Counted from the first letter of the stretch, positions 9,307 to 21,268 are shown. The stretch: DNA of 64,000 bases from Arthrobacter sp. Hiyo4 (GCA_002370555.1 AP014718.1:1798001-1862000), one strand, 5' to 3'. Numbers and translations: made by a program. Notes: generated by a model not told the origin, from the sequence alone.

Positions 9307-10207
9307 GGCTTGTCCCGGCCGCGACGCTTGAGGTAGCGCTCAAACTCGCGCGCGATGGATTCCCCGCTTGCCTCCGGAAGGTCCGCGGTGTCCTTTGCCT
9401 CTTCCAGCTGGCGGACGTACGCGGCGATCTCAGGATCCTCGGTAGCCAACTCATCGACGCCGCGCTCCCACGCGGCTGCCTCTTCCGCCAGCTCGTGCGT
9501 GTCCAGCGGGACCTGGAGCAATTCCTCGACCCGGTGCAGGAGAGCCAGCTGCGCCTTGGGTGACGGGCCTGGGCCACGTAATGCGGGACGGCTGCCCAGA
9601 GGGAAACAGTGGGCAGGCCCGCCAGGAGGGACACTTCGGACAGTACTCCGACGATGCCGACGGGACCTTCATACTGGGATGCTTCAAGGTTGAGGCGCTC
9701 CCGCAACACGGCATCGTCCGAGGACGTGCTGACCGGAATCGGCCTGCTGTGCGGAACGTCGGCCAGAAGCGCCCCCACCAAGACCACGTAATCCACCTTC
9801 AGCGCTTCGGCGTGGACCAGCAGTTCCGCCGTATAGGCGCGCCACTTGTAGGAGGGCTCAATGCCTTGGACGAAAATGACGTCCACATTGGAATCCGGCG
9901 CACTGGCCTTGTAGATCCGTGTGGATGGCCACTTGATCTTGCGTTCCCCCGAGGCGTTCCTGCGGACCGTAGGACGCGTGAACTGGAAATCGTAGTATTC
10001 GTCGGCGTCAATGGACGCGACCTTCTTGCCGCCCCAAACCCTGTTCAGGTAGCGCAAGGAATCACTGGCGGCTTCGCCGGCATCGTTCCAGCCTTCAAAT
10101 GCGGCCAGCATCACAGTAATGCGCTCCCCGTCCGCCACTGGCAGCAGGAACTGCTCCGGTTCAGGTGCGGCACCCGGTTCCGCGGTGTCTCCGTCGAAGC
10201 TATTCAT
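9303..10207 (-). CDS. PAC2 family protein
   Basis: About 301 residues of the PAC2 (proteasome assembly chaperone 2-like) ATP-grasp-linked family found throughout actinobacteria. Recognisable are [46 protein letters not shown] and [19 protein letters not shown] base is missing near 9565, where VAQA must pass into [17 protein letters not shown]. Despite the name, a role in bacterial proteasome assembly is not established; the 20S and Pup genes begin about 3 kb away, which makes the link tempting but unproven. Confidence 0.85.
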
Positions 10208-10357
10208 CTCATCACCCTACGTCCAAGAACCGGCGCGATGCATTGAATGAACAGCCAAAAAGTGCGCCGGGGCGCGTGCGGGCCCGAAGCTAATGCCGAT
10301 ATTCGCCGAGGGCGTATCCACCGGCTGGCGCTCAGGTGCGCCCCGTAGACTGGGACC

Positions 10358-11095
10358 ATGCGATCCCTACCCTCCGTCTCCCCGCTCAGAGCCGTTCTTT
10401 GGGACATGGACGGCACCATTGTGGACACTGAACGCTACTGGATTGCCGCCGAGCACGCCCTTGTGGAAGCGCATGGCGGCACCTGGTCGCACGGGCAGGC
10501 CATGCAGCTCGTGGGTCAGTCGTTGACGTATTCGGCCGGAATCCTGCAGGCAGCCGGTGTTCGGCTGGAGCGCCGGGAGATCATCGACACTTTGACCTCT
10601 GAGGTCATCAGGAGCGTCCGGCACTCTGTTCCCTGGCGTCCCGGAGCGCGGGAACTGCTCGATGACCTGCACGTCGCCGGAGTACGATGCGCGCTGGTGA
10701 CCATGTCGGAGGAGCCGTTGGCCCGTGAAATTGTCGCGAGCCTGCCCAAGCCTTACTTCGAATTCCTGGTCACGGGGGACACCGTCACCCAGGGCAAACC
10801 GCACCCGGAAGCATACTTGAAGGCAGTGGAGCTGCTTCAGGAAGCGGACCCGGACCTGACCGTGGATCACTGCGTCGCACTGGAGGACTCCGCGCCGGGA
10901 GTGGCTGCTGCTGTGGCCTCGGGCGTCGCCACCGTCGCCATTCCGCACATTGTCCCGATCCCTGACGATCCCAGGCACACTATCTGGGAATCTTTGGCCG
11001 GCCGCACCGTTTCCGAGCTGGAGGCCATCGCCGCGGACAGCCTGGCCGCCGCGGCGGCTGGATCTGCAGTGCTCGTGACGGGGACCCCGTCATGA
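10358..11095 (+). CDS. HAD-superfamily hydrolase (subfamily IA)
   Basis: An intact 245-residue phosphatase-like protein. The nucleophile motif WDMDGTIVDTE gives Asp16 and Asp18, a helical cap follows, then LVTMSE (motif II Thr), the motif III Lys in QGKPHPEAY and the acidic motif IV in CVALEDSAPGV. Small phosphorylated metabolites are likely substrates; which one is not visible. ATG at 10358. Its stop overlaps the start of the site-2 protease gene as ATGA, so translation is probably coupled. Confidence 0.88.
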   Translation: MRSLPSVSPLRAVLWDMDGTIVDTERYWIAAEHALVEAHGGTWSHGQAMQLVGQSLTYSAGILQAAGVRLERREIIDTLTSEVIRSVRHSVPWRPGARELLDDLHVAGVRCALVTMSEEPLAREIVASLPKPYFEFLVTGDTVTQGKPHPEAYLKAVELLQEADPDLTVDHCVALEDSAPGVAAAVASGVATVAIPHIVPIPDDPRHTIWESLAGRTVSELEAIAADSLAAAAAGSAVLVTGTPS

Positions 11096-12257
11096 GCTCC
11101 CAGCCCGCCCCGCCCGCCGCGAAGGAATACCGCTCGGCCGGATCGCGGGAATCCCGGTCATTCTGGCCTACTCGTGGTTTGTGATCGCCGCCTTTACCGT
11201 CATTGTCTACGGGCCCCTGCTGTTGGAGCAGAATCCGGCACTGGGCATCTCTGCCTACTACATGGCGTTCGCGTACGCCCTGCTGCTTCTGATCTCCGTC
11301 CTGGTCCACGAACTGGCGCACGCCCTCACGGCCAGGATCTACGGCTGGCCCACGCAGAAGATCGTGCTGAATCTCTGGGGCGGCCACACGCAGTTTGAGA
11401 ATTTCACGGCCACGCCGGCGCGCTCGGTCATCGTGGCGCTGGCAGGGCCGGCAGCCAACCTGGTCCTCGCCGGCGGCGCCTGGGTGGTCCTTTCCACCAC
11501 GAGCATGGGCACCGTGGCCGATATACTCACGAACATCTTTATGTGGGCCAACTTCGTCATCGGCATCTTCAATGTCCTGCCCGGACTCCCGCTGGACGGG
11601 GGCAGGATCGTTGAGTCGGCCGTCTGGAAGGTAACCGGGAGCCAAGCCAAAGGCACCGTCGCCGCCGGCTGGGCCGGCCGCGTCATCGTGTTGGCGCTGG
11701 GCTTCTGGTTCATTGCCCGGCCGCTGCTGGCCGGTGAGACACCAGATATCAGCCTCCTGATGATCACCGTCCTCGTTGGCGGCTTCCTCTGGATGGGTGC
11801 CAGCGCCGCAATCCAGCAGGGCACCCTGCGCGGAAGGATGCATCTGGTCAGCGCCGCAGCCCTGGCGGCTCCCGCCGTCGGAATTCCGGCCACCGCGGTG
11901 GTGGCGGACATCCGCAGGCTGTCACCGGACGGTTCACGCGCCGTTGTGGTCTGCGGACCGGATGGACGCCCGCAGGGTGTTGTGGATCCCGGTGCCCTCG
12001 CCGTGGTTCCTGACCACGCCGCCGCCTCCACGCCTGCCACGGCGGTGTCCTATGCCCTCGCTGCGGGAGCCTACGTACCTGAGTCTTCCCAGGGGCAGGA
12101 ACTGATCCAGTACCTTTCCCAGCTGGACGGTCACGAATATGCCGTGGTGGACCATCACGGAACGGTCACCGGCCTGCTGGCGCAGAACGTGGTGGTGGCC
12201 GCCATCACCGGCAAGGCTGACCCGTCAAATAGGCATCCGCAGGGTCAAAGCCGGTAG
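11092..12257 (+). CDS. Site-2 protease family membrane metalloprotease with CBS domains
   Basis: About 388 residues. A first TM region (IAGIPVILAYSWFVIAAF) is followed by the zinc-site VHELAHAL (His73, Glu74, His77) and, downstream, VLPGLPLDGGRIVE, whose Asp is the third zinc ligand. Together these define an M50 S2P-type intramembrane protease. The last 150 residues (ALAAPAVGIPATAVVADIRRL to the end) look like a paired CBS domain. One C is missing near 11134, just after the start region, so the ATG at 11092 and the body are in different frames. It precedes trmI and the proteasome genes as in other actinobacteria. Confidence 0.87.
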
Positions 12258-12370
12258 AGTTACGTGCCGGCCGTGCATTGCCGCCGCGTGGCCGCCCGGA
12301 GGCCTGCGCCACACCTGGCGGACCTATTTCGATGCGTGGCCCCACAGTTTTACAGGAGCGAGGAAAATCC

Positions 12371-13429
12371 ATGAGCAGCGAAACTGCCGCCGAAGCCGCA
12401 GCACCAACCACCGGTGTTGCCGCCAATAGCACCCAGCCGGTGGGAGCTGCCCGCCGCCGCGGGCCTTTCCGTGAAGGCGAACGGGTCCAGCTGACCGACG
12501 AGCGCGGCCGTATGAACACGATCTCTCTCGAAAGCGGCGGCGCCTTCCACACGCACCGCGGCTTCCTGAACCACGACGAGATCATCGGAAAAGCAGATGG
12601 CTCAGTCGTCGTGAACAACGTCGGCCAGCAGTACCAGACGCTGCGCCCCCTCATCTCGGACTTCGTCCTCTCCATGCCGCGTGGCGCCGCAGTGGTCTAC
12701 CCGAAGGACGCCGGCCAGATCGTCACCATGGCCGATATCTTCCCCGGCGCCAGGGTTGTTGAAGCCGGCGTTGGCTCTGGGGCGCTGTCCATCTCGCTGC
12801 TCCGTGCCGTTGGCGACAACGGCTACCTCCACTCCTTCGAGCGCCGTGAGGAATTTGCGGACATCGCCCGCGGGAATGTGGAAACCATCTTTGGCGGCCC
12901 GCACCCGGCGTGGAGGATCTCCCTTGGCGACTTCCAGGAGGAAGTAGTCCGCAGCGAGGCACCCGGATCCGTGGACCGTGTCGTGCTGGACATGCTGGCA
13001 CCCTGGGAGTGCCTTGATGCCGTCGCCACTGTCCTCGCACCCGGCGGCGTCTGGATCAACTACGTTGCCACGGTCACCCAGCTCTCCAGGACCGCGGAGG
13101 CCATCAGGGCCGATGGCCGCTTCACCGAACCCGACGCCTGGGAGTCCATGGTCCGCGGGTGGCACCTTGAGGGCCTGGCTGTCCGTCCGGACCACCGCAT
13201 GGTGGCCCACACCGGCTTCCTCCTGGTCACCCGGCGGCTTGCCGATGGTGTCACGGGTATCTCCGTCAAGCGCCGTCCCTCCAAGACTGGCTTCAACGAA
13301 GAAGACGTCAACGCCTGGACACCCGGTGCCGTCGGCGAACGCCTCGTCTCAGACAAGAAGCTGCGCCGGGCCGCGCGCGATGCCATTGCCGGAACCAACG
13401 TCAAGGATGAACCGGAGATCACGAACTAG
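12371..13429 (+). CDS. trmI: tRNA (adenine-N1)-methyltransferase
   Basis: An intact 352-residue class I methyltransferase of the TrmI family, expected to make m1A58 in the T loop of tRNAs using SAM. The N-terminal domain contains RRRGPFREGERVQLTDERGR. The SAM motif is VVEAGVGSGALSISLLRAVG and the catalytic region runs DRVVLDMLAPWECLD. ATG at 12371 is chosen because AGGAGCGAGGAAA lies just upstream and because the first 30 residues are the usual low-complexity Ala-rich extension. It sits immediately ahead of the proteasome ATPase gene, as in mycobacteria. Confidence 0.92.
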   Translation: MSSETAAEAAAPTTGVAANSTQPVGAARRRGPFREGERVQLTDERGRMNTISLESGGAFHTHRGFLNHDEIIGKADGSVVVNNVGQQYQTLRPLISDFVLSMPRGAAVVYPKDAGQIVTMADIFPGARVVEAGVGSGALSISLLRAVGDNGYLHSFERREEFADIARGNVETIFGGPHPAWRISLGDFQEEVVRSEAPGSVDRVVLDMLAPWECLDAVATVLAPGGVWINYVATVTQLSRTAEAIRADGRFTEPDAWESMVRGWHLEGLAVRPDHRMVAHTGFLLVTRRLADGVTGISVKRRPSKTGFNEEDVNAWTPGAVGERLVSDKKLRRAARDAIAGTNVKDEPEITN

Positions 13430-13512
13430 TCCACATTTCGGGAGTCTCCAGCAGTACCTGCCAACTTGGGGCTAAGGTCTTAAGAAGAAGAGCAGGAAGG
13501 GGCTGATGCACC

Positions 13513-15263
13513 ATGGAGACGCCGAATCAGGACTCCGGACGTACACCGGCGGAGCAGTCGGCCGCCAACGAACTGACGGCTGCGGAGCGGCAGGCCAACG
13601 TCCTCCGCGACAAGCTCAGGCACATTGACCGCCAGCTTGCGGCCGCCACGCAGAACAATGCGAAGCTGGTCAGCATGCTGGAAGCGGCCAAGGCCGAGAT
13701 TCTGCGGCTGAAAAATGCCTTGGACCAGGAGGGCCAGCCCCGTACAGCTTCGGCACCGTCCTGCAGCTAAATCCCAGGCGGCTGCCGTCAGCGGGCAACA
13801 GCGGCCAGGCTGCCACCGAGGAATCGGTGGACATTTTCAACGCCGGCCGGAAGATGCGGGTGGGCATCAGCCCCCTGGTCAACATCAGCCAGCTGGCGGT
13901 CGGCCAGGAGGTCCTCCTCAACGAGGCACTGCTGGTTGTAGCCGGCCTCGGCTACGAACGCGCCGGTGAACTCGCCACCCTCAAGGAAATGCTCGGAACG
14001 GACCGCGCACTGGTGGTGGGCCGGGCGGACGAGGAGCGTGTCATCAGGCTCTCCGGAGCCCTGCTCACCGAAAAGCTCAGGGTGGGGGACGCACTGTCCA
14101 TCGACTCGCGCACCGGTTACGCCCTCGAAAAAGTGCCCCGCTCCGAAGTGGAGAACCTGGTCCTCGAAGAAGTCCCCGACATCACCTACGAGGACATCGG
14201 CGGCCTCGGTCCGCAGATCGAGCAGATCCGGGACGCAGTGGAACTGCCGTTCCTGCACCCGGACCTCTACCGCGAGCATGGGTTGAAAGCCCCGAAGGGC
14301 ATCCTGCTGTACGGTCCGCCAGGGTGTGGCAAGACCCTGATTGCGAAGGCTGTTGCCAACTCCCTCGCCGCCCGCGCCGCGGAACGGTCCGGCAATGTGG
14401 ACCTGAAAAGCTATTTCCTCAACATCAAGGGTCCGGAGCTTCTGGACAAGTACGTGGGCGAGACAGAGCGCCACATCCGTCTGATTTTCTCCCGGGCCCG
14501 CGAGAAGGCCTCTGACGGCAGCCCCGTAGTGGTTTTCTTTGACGAAATGGATTCGCTGTTCCGTACCCGTGGAACCGGGATCTCCTCCGACGTCGAGACC
14601 ACCATCGTCCCGCAGCTGCTGAGTGAGATCGACGGCGTCGAGCGGCTGGACAACGTCATTGTGATCGGTGCATCCAACCGCGAGGACATGATCGACCCCG
14701 CCATCCTCCGCCCCGGCCGCCTGGACGTGAAAGTCAAAATCCAGCGCCCTGACGCAGAGGCCGCGGCCGATATCTTCAACAAATACATCACCACGGACCT
14801 GCCGTTCCACGAGTCCGACCTCGCCGAACACAACGGCGACGTCCAGGCGACAGTGGATGCCATGGTCCAGCGCACGGTTGAAGCCATGTACTCCACGGAG
14901 AAGTCCAACGAGTACCTGGAAGTCACCTACGCCAACGGCGATACGGAAATGCTCTATTTCAAGGACTTCAATTCAGGCGCCGTAGTCCAGAACGTCGTGG
15001 ACCGGGCCAAGAAGTACGCCATCAAGGATCTCCTGACACTGCACCAGAAGGGTCTTCGGATCGAGCACCTGCTGCGGGCCGTGGTGGATGAATTCCGCGA
15101 GCACGAGGACATGCCCAACACCACCAACCCGGACGACTGGGCGAGGATCTCAGGTAAGAAGGGCGAACGGATCACCTACATCCGCACCATCGTGCAGGGT
15201 AAAGCAGGCCAGGAGCCCGGCAAGTCCATCGAAACGATGCCGAATACGGGACAGTACCTGTGA
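13513..15263 (+). CDS. arc: Proteasome-associated AAA+ ATPase (Mpa/ARC)
   Basis: About 583 residues. This hexameric unfoldase binds pupylated proteins and feeds them into the 20S proteasome. Domains in order: N-terminal coiled coil (about 18-72, [19 protein letters not shown]), OB-type interdomain, AAA module with Walker A GPPGCGKT, Walker [10 protein letters not shown] and arginine-finger region RPGRLD, and the C-terminal GQYL tail that docks on the 20S core. A C is missing near 13738 (CAGCCCCGTACAGC should be CAGCCCCCGTACAGC), splitting the coiled coil from the rest. Its stop overlaps the GTG of dop, indicating translational coupling. Confidence 0.94.
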
Positions 15264-16931
15264 CGGCAGCCCCGGAACGCGCCGGCGGGGGAGGGCTCCC
15301 GGCCGGCGGGCCATGCGTGTCATGGGGCGGAAACGGAATACGGCATCCACGCCCCGTCCGCGCCCGGAGCCAACGCCACCATGATGTCCGCCCGCGTAGT
15401 CCAGGCTTATGCCCAGGTGACACGGCAAAGGGCGGCCGGAGGGGCAGAGACACGGTGGGATTACACGGACGAGGAGCCCCTCCACGACGCCCGTGGCTGG
15501 ACCCTGGAAAGGGCCTCGGCCCACCCCAGCCAGCTGACAGACCAACCGCCGGTGCTCGACGCCGAAGCGGTGGCACTTGCCTACGGCCGCGAGGAACTGG
15601 AACTGGACGGCGAGGACGAGTCCGGCAGCCTCCTGATGAACATGGTCCTGGGCAACGGAGCCCGCCTGTACGTGGACCATGCCCACCCGGAGTACTCCAG
15701 TGCCGAGGTGACCAACCCCCGCGATGCCGTGATCTGGGATGCAGCCGGGGACCTCGTCGCGCTGGCGGCCGTCCGCCGCCTGGCCGCTGATCCCGAGCTC
15801 CCTCCGGTCAACCTGTACAAAAACAATACGGACAACAAATCCGTCTCCTACGGCTCCCACGAGAACTACCTCATGCCACGCTCGGTACCCTTCGGGGACA
15901 TCGTGCGGGGGCTGACGCCGTTTTTTGTCACGCGGCAGATCATCTGCGGCGCCGGGCGGGTGGGCCTGGGGCAGGACAGCTCCACGCCCGGGTACCAGAT
16001 CAGCCAGCGCGCAGACTTTTTCGAGGCCGAGGTGGGCCTGGAAACCACCATCCGGCGTCCCATCATCAACACCCGGGACGAGCCGCACGCCACCGCCGAT
16101 AAATACCGGCGCCTGCACGTGATCATTGGCGACGCCAACCTGAGCCAATCCTCGAACTACCTCAAGTTCGGCACCACTGCCATGGTCCTCAGCCTGATCG
16201 AGGCCGGGCTGGCGCCCAAAGTGGAAGTGCACGAACCTGTCGCAGCCCTCCAGGCAGTCAGCCACGACACGTCGCTGACAGCCAAACTCAGGCTGCTGGA
16301 CGGGCGCCGCGTGACGGCCCTGGACCTGCAGTGGATCTACCACGAGGCGGCGGCCAAGCTGGCGCAGGACACCGGCGTTGCCGATGCCGTGGACGGGGAC
16401 GGCCATACGCATCAGGTGCTGGAGCGTTGGGCTGCCACGCTGACCCAGCTCGATTCCGACAGGAACGCGGCAGCCACCTCCGTGGAGTGGTTGGCCAAGC
16501 TCTCCCTTCTCGAGGGTTACCGGAACCGCGACAACCTTGCCTGGGGTGACGCAAGGCTCGGCCTCGTGGACCTCCAGTGGGCAGACATCAGGCCGGAGAA
16601 GGGACTGTACTACCGGTTCCTGGCCCGGAACCGCATGCAGCGGATCGTCGATGACGGAGCCATCGCCGCAGCGATGACGGAACCGCCGTCGGACACGCGT
16701 GCCTTCTTCCGCGGACGCTGCATCAGCAGCTTCGGAAAAGACGTGGTGGGGGCCAGTTGGGACTCGGTCATCTTCGATGTGCCGGGCTACGGCCGGCTTC
16801 AGCGCGTGCCGACCCGGGAGCCGCTGCGCGGCACAAAGGCCCTCACGGGAGGGCTCTTTGCCCGCCACCGGACAGCCGGTCCGTTCCTCGCCGAACTTTT
16901 GGGGCATAACACCGCTCCGCCTGCGGCGTAA
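15260..16931 (+). CDS. dop: Deamidase/depupylase of Pup
   Basis: About 557 residues, a carboxylate-amine ligase-like enzyme that deamidates the C-terminal Gln of Pup to Glu and removes Pup from proteins. Characteristic blocks: [12 protein letters not shown] (restored), [53 protein letters not shown] and [12 protein letters not shown] at 15260 overlaps the arc stop. Two bases are missing near 15288 (G run) and 15324, so the first 25 residues and the body lie in three frames. Because the pup gene here encodes a GGQ end, this enzyme is needed for pupylation. Confidence 0.92.
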
Positions 16932-17015
16932 ACCGCGCCGTCAGGCGGACGGCGTGGCAATATTGGCGTATCAGCAGATCCGCCCGGATCCGAGGATTTT
17001 AGAGGAGAGATCACC

Positions 17016-17218
17016 ATGGCAGGCCAGGAGCAGCAGAAGCCACAATCACACGACAGCCAGGTCGAGGACGAGATCCCGGAGGCGCCTCCGGCAGCCCGGA
17101 AGCCCAGGCATCGGCCGCCACCCAGGGCGTCGACGACCTCCTGGATGAAATCGACGGCGTCCTGGAGTCCAACGCCGAGGAGTTCGTCCGCGCCTTCGTC
17201 CAAAAGGGCGGCCAGTAA
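17016..17218 (+). CDS. pup: Prokaryotic ubiquitin-like protein Pup
   Basis: A 67-residue, mostly disordered acidic protein that is conjugated to lysines of target proteins. It begins [19 protein letters not shown], continues [18 protein letters not shown], and ends [12 protein letters not shown]. The C-terminal GGQ must be deamidated to GGE before ligation. ATG at 17016 has an AGAGGAGAG binding site nine bases upstream. One C is missing near 17097 (GCAGCCCGG should be GCAGCCCCGG), which would otherwise destroy the C-terminal half. It lies between dop and prcB in the standard order. Confidence 0.94.
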
Positions 17219-17300
17219 CCCGGATCCGGATGGGTGGCGGAAGCCGCGTCCGGCCGGAATCTGTACCGACGTTGAAGGACCACGTACAAGGAGTGCATCA

Positions 17301-18122
17301 GTGCAGGAAACAACCGCCAACCAGGTAGCCGGCAACGCGACATCCTCATTCACCGAGCATCTGCAGCGCGACCGGCCGGACCTGCTTCCGTACAACCGTG
17401 CCATGCCTGCTGCAGCCGCGGCGACAGCTCCCCTGCAGGTGCCCCATGCCACCACGATCGTGGCAATGAGCTATGGCGGCGGTGTCCTGATGGCCGGTGA
17501 CCGCCGGGCCACCATGGGCAACGTCATTGCCAGCCGCCACATCGAAAAGGTGTTTCCGGCCGACAGGTATTCGGTGCTGGGAATTGCCGGCACTGCAGGC
17601 ATCGCGATTGACCTGACGCGGCTCTTCCAGGTGGAGCTGGAGCACTACGAAAAAATCGAGGGCACGCTGCTGAGCCTCGACGGCAAAGCCAACCGGCTGG
17701 GGGCCATGATCCGCGGGAACTTGCCGATGGCCCTGCAGGGACTCGCCGTCGTGCCGCTGTTCGCCGGCTTCGACACAACTGCCGGCGTGGGCCGGCTCTT
17801 CTCCTACGACGTCACCGGCGGCAGGTACGAGGAGCGCGAGCACCACACGGTCGGCTCCGGGTCCGTTTTTGCCCGCGGCGCGCTGAAGAAGCTCTGGCGG
17901 CCCAACCTGGCCGAAGCTGAGGCAGTCTCAGTGGCTGTCGAGTCCCTTTACGACGCGGCCGACGACGACTCCGCCACAGGTGGTCCAGATCCCGTCCGCC
18001 AATTGTGGCCGGTGGTGTACACCGTGAACAGGGATGGCGCGCGGCGGATCCCCGAATCCGAGCTAGCCGCTGTGGCGGGCAGGATTATCGAAGCCAGGTC
18101 CGCCGAACGGCGGGAGGCCTAA
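17301..18122 (+). CDS. prcB: 20S proteasome beta subunit
   Basis: An intact 273-residue catalytic subunit. A propeptide of about 50 residues ends before [12 protein letters not shown], giving the N-terminal nucleophile Thr51. The following [11 protein letters not shown] contains the conserved Asp and the substrate-pocket region, and [15 protein letters not shown] contains the conserved GSGS block. It forms the two inner rings of the core particle. GTG at 17301 is preferred because AAGGAG lies eight bases upstream. It runs one base before prcA and is clearly co-transcribed. Confidence 0.95.
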   Translation: MQETTANQVAGNATSSFTEHLQRDRPDLLPYNRAMPAAAAATAPLQVPHATTIVAMSYGGGVLMAGDRRATMGNVIASRHIEKVFPADRYSVLGIAGTAGIAIDLTRLFQVELEHYEKIEGTLLSLDGKANRLGAMIRGNLPMALQGLAVVPLFAGFDTTAGVGRLFSYDVTGGRYEEREHHTVGSGSVFARGALKKLWRPNLAEAEAVSVAVESLYDAADDDSATGGPDPVRQLWPVVYTVNRDGARRIPESELAAVAGRIIEARSAERREA

Positions 18123-18123
18123 G

Positions 18124-18854
18124 ATGACGCAGCAGTTCTATGTCTCGCCTGAACAACTGATGAAGGACCGTGCGGACTTCGCACGGAAGGGCATCGCCCG
18201 CGGCAGGTCCGTGGTGGTCATCAGCTGCCAGGACGGTATTGCCCTGGTCGCTGAGAACCCCTCACCCTCTCTGCATAAAATCGGCGAGATCTACGACAAA
18301 ATCGCGTTTGCCGCCGTCGGCAAGTACAACGAATTCGAAAGCCTGCGCCAGGCCGGAGTGCGGTACGCCGATGTCCGTGGCTACTCCTACGACCGTGAGG
18401 ACGTCACCGCACGCGGGCTCGCGAGTGTCTACGCGCAAAGCCTCGGCGCCGTCTTCACCGCAGAACAGAAACCCTTCGAAGTGGAGCTGGCCGTCGCCGA
18501 AGTTGGCCCACGCCGGAACTGGACCACCTCTACCGGCTTACGTTCGACGGGTCCATCGCCGACGAGCACGGCTTCATCGTGATGGGCGGCCAGGCGGAGC
18601 GTGTCTCGGCGGTCATCGCCGAGGGCTGGCGACCGTCGCTGCGTTTCGCGGGCGCTGTCCGCCTGGCTACCCGCGGCCTGGCCAGCGGCCCAGACCCGGC
18701 CGCTGAACAGGGCGAAGCGGGAGGAACCCTTCCCGCCAAGGCCGTGGAGGTTGCCGTGCTGGACAGGCAGTCGGAGACCTCCCGGGGTTTCCGTAGAGCC
18801 TTCCGGCGGCTCAACGATTCTGATATCACGGCGCTGCTTGCTGAGGAGGACTGA
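18124..18854 (+). CDS. prcA: 20S proteasome alpha subunit
   Basis: About 243 residues, the non-catalytic outer-ring subunit that forms the gate and docks the ATPase. The N-terminal gating segment [20 protein letters not shown] and the alpha-type body ([40 protein letters not shown]) are present. One C is missing near 18508 (GGCCCACGCCGG should be GGCCCCACGCCGG), after which [20 protein letters not shown] and the C-terminal part continue. It lies one base after prcB and two bases before pafA. Confidence 0.94.
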
Positions 18855-18855
18855 G

Positions 18856-20218
18856 ATGGACAAGAGAATCTTCGGTATCGAGACCGAGTTTGGAATCTCG
18901 TATTCGAGCCCTGATTCAAGGCCGTTGGCCCGGAAGAAGTGGCCCGGTACCTGTTCCGCAAGGTGGTCAGCTGGGGACGGTCATCCAACGTGTTCCTGAC
19001 CAACGGCTCCCGGTTGTACCTGGACGTCGGCTCACACCCTGAGTACGCCACGGCCGAATGTGATGACCTGGCCCAGCTCATTGCGCACGACCGCGCGGGT
19101 GAGCTGATCCTGGACGACCTCGTTGACGAGGCACAGGCAAGGCTGGCCGCGGAAGGATTCAACGGTACGGTCTACCTTTTCAAGAACAACACCGATTCGG
19201 CCGGCAACTCCTACGGCAGCCATGAAAACTACCTCATCCCGCGCCGCGGCGAATTCTCCCGGCTCGCGGAGATCCTGATTCCTTCCTGGTGACCCGCCAG
19301 CTGATCGCCGGCGCAGGGAAAATCCTGAAGACTCCGCATGGGGCAACGTACGCGTTTTCCCAGCGGGCAGACCACATCTGGGAGGGCGTCTCCTCGGCAA
19401 CCACCCGGTCACGGCCCATCATCAACACCCGCGATGAACCCCACGCCGATGCCGAATTCTTCCGCCGGCTCCACGTCATTGTGGGCGACTCCAACATGTC
19501 CGAAACCACAGCCCTGCTCAAGGTCGGCACCGTGGACCTCATCCTGCGCATGATTGAGGCGGGAGTGATCATGCGCGACATGAGGATGGAAAACCCCATC
19601 CGCAGCATCCGCGAGATTTCCCACGACCTCAGTGGAAGGGCGCTGGTCCGTCTGGCCAACGGCCGCCAGCTCACGGCCCTGGAGATCCAGCAGGAGTACC
19701 TCACCAAGGTCACGTCCTTTGTTCAGGAGCATGGGGCCCACAATCCCCACGTGCCGTTCATCCTTGATCTTTGGCAAAGGACCCTGAACGCCATCGAAAG
19801 CGGTGACACCAGCACCATCGACACGGAAATCGACTGGGCCATCAAGAAAAAACTGATGGATAACTACCGGCAGCGGCACAGCCTGGGCATGGACGCGCCC
19901 AGGATTGCCCAGCTGGATCTTACGTACCATGACATTTCGCGGAGCCGCGGGCTGTACTACATCCTGCAGTCCCGGGGTGCGGTTCGGCGGGTAGTGGACG
20001 ACACCGTGATCAAAGACGCAGTGGACGTGCCGCCGCAATCCACGCGGGCCAAGCTGAGGGGCGATTTCGTCCGGCGCGCCCAGGAACTGGGCAGGGATTA
20101 CACGGTTGATTGGGTGCACCTGAAGCTGAACGACCGCGCGCACCAGACCATCCTGTGTAAGGATCCCTTCCGAAGCGTCGATGAGAGGGTGGATGCCCTG
20201 CTGGGCTCTATGGGCTGA
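18856..20218 (+). CDS. pafA: Pup--protein ligase
   Basis: About 454 residues, the length of the mycobacterial enzyme. It phosphorylates the C-terminal Glu of Pup and transfers it to target lysines. The N-terminus [17 protein letters not shown] carries the catalytic nucleotide-binding Glu residues; [39 protein letters not shown] and [10 protein letters not shown] follow. The C-terminal small domain ends [13 protein letters not shown]. Two bases are missing: near 18929 (C run, GCCCGGAAG) and near 19287 (CCTTCC should be CCTTTCC). Last gene of the arc-dop-pup-prcB-prcA-pafA block. Confidence 0.94.
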
Positions 20219-20328
20219 CGTTCAGGTTCACGGGCTATCCTTGATGGGGCCGTTCCTTGGCCTTGCAGCGGTGCCGGGCGCCTGATTCCGGTTCCGCGTC
20301 CACCCTGCCCCGACGAAAGTTCTCTTAC

Positions 20329-21268
20329 GTGCGCCGACTCCTAGCAATCCTGATCCCCGGCCTGCTGCTGCTTACCGCTTGTGGCGGTTCCCCGCAGCAC
20401 CGGAACCCACCAGCCAGTCTGCCGGTGACACTGCCAAGTTCGACTCCCTGAAACTGACGGACAACGGGGACAAGAAGGCTCCCGGTGTGGAGTTCTCCAA
20501 GCCCCTCGAAGTCACCGAACCCACTATCAAGGTGATCGCTGAAGGCGACGGTGACCGGGTCAAAGAGAACCAGATCGCAAACATCTCCATCCTCGCGCTC
20601 AGCGGTGCAGACGGATCCACGCTGGAGGACACTTTCCCCGGCGAGCCCGAACCCCTGCAGCTGAACGAGGAACTGAAGACCGGAAGCCCGGTTATCTACA
20701 GCGCGTTTGTTGGCTCCAAGGTCGGCTCGAGCCTTGCCCTGGCCATCCCGGGCCAGGCCGCAACCGCTGAAGGCGCTCCCGCCCAGCCAACGCAGCTTCT
20801 CCTGATCAAGGTGCTCTCCACCAAGGACGCACCGCAGACCGTCGCTCCGCTCGCAAAGCCCGAAGGCGAAACTGTCACCCCACCCGCCGGCCTGCCGACC
20901 GTGAAGGACAACGATCAGGGCGTGCCGGAGATCTCCGTTGACGGAATCGCAGCGCCCACAGCACTCGTATCCCAGGACCTGATCAAGGGCACCGGCGCGG
21001 AGGTTAAGGAAACCGACACGTTGACCGTCAACTATGTTGGCGTGAACCTCGTGGGCGGCACTAAATTTGATTCAAGCTTTGACCGCGGCGAGCCGGCCAG
21101 CTTCCCGTTGACCGGCGTCATTCCGGGCTGGACCCAGGGACTGGCGGGAAAGACCGTGGGCTCCCGGGTCCTCCTGGTGGTCCCAAGGACCTCGCGTACG
21201 GTGATGCCGGCCAGGGCGAAGCCAAGGGTGACCTTGTCTTCGTTGTGGACATCCTCGGCGTCAAGTAA
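20329..21268 (+). CDS. FKBP-type peptidyl-prolyl isomerase, lipoprotein
   Basis: About 313 residues. The N-terminus has a signal peptide with lipobox LTAC (Cys18), so it is exported and lipid-anchored. Two FKBP-like halves follow; the C-terminal one is clear (VKETDTLTVNYVGVNLVGGT, KFDSSFDRGEPASFPL, VIPGWTQGLAGKTVGSRVLL, PKDLAYGD). It should help fold exported proteins. GTG at 20329. Bases are missing near 20392 (just after the lipobox) and near 21184 (GTCCCAAGG should be GTCCCCAAGG). Followed 41 bases later by a second FKBP gene. Confidence 0.88.

Noticed and set aside
15150..16907. A 585-codon open frame opposite dop
   Set aside because: Antisense shadow of dop, which has clear Dop motifs on the plus strand.
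13513..20218. Pseudogene decay of the proteasome locus
   Set aside because: Each break needs just one base and leaves every motif intact in order; simultaneous decay by single-base loss with no substitution damage is not credible.
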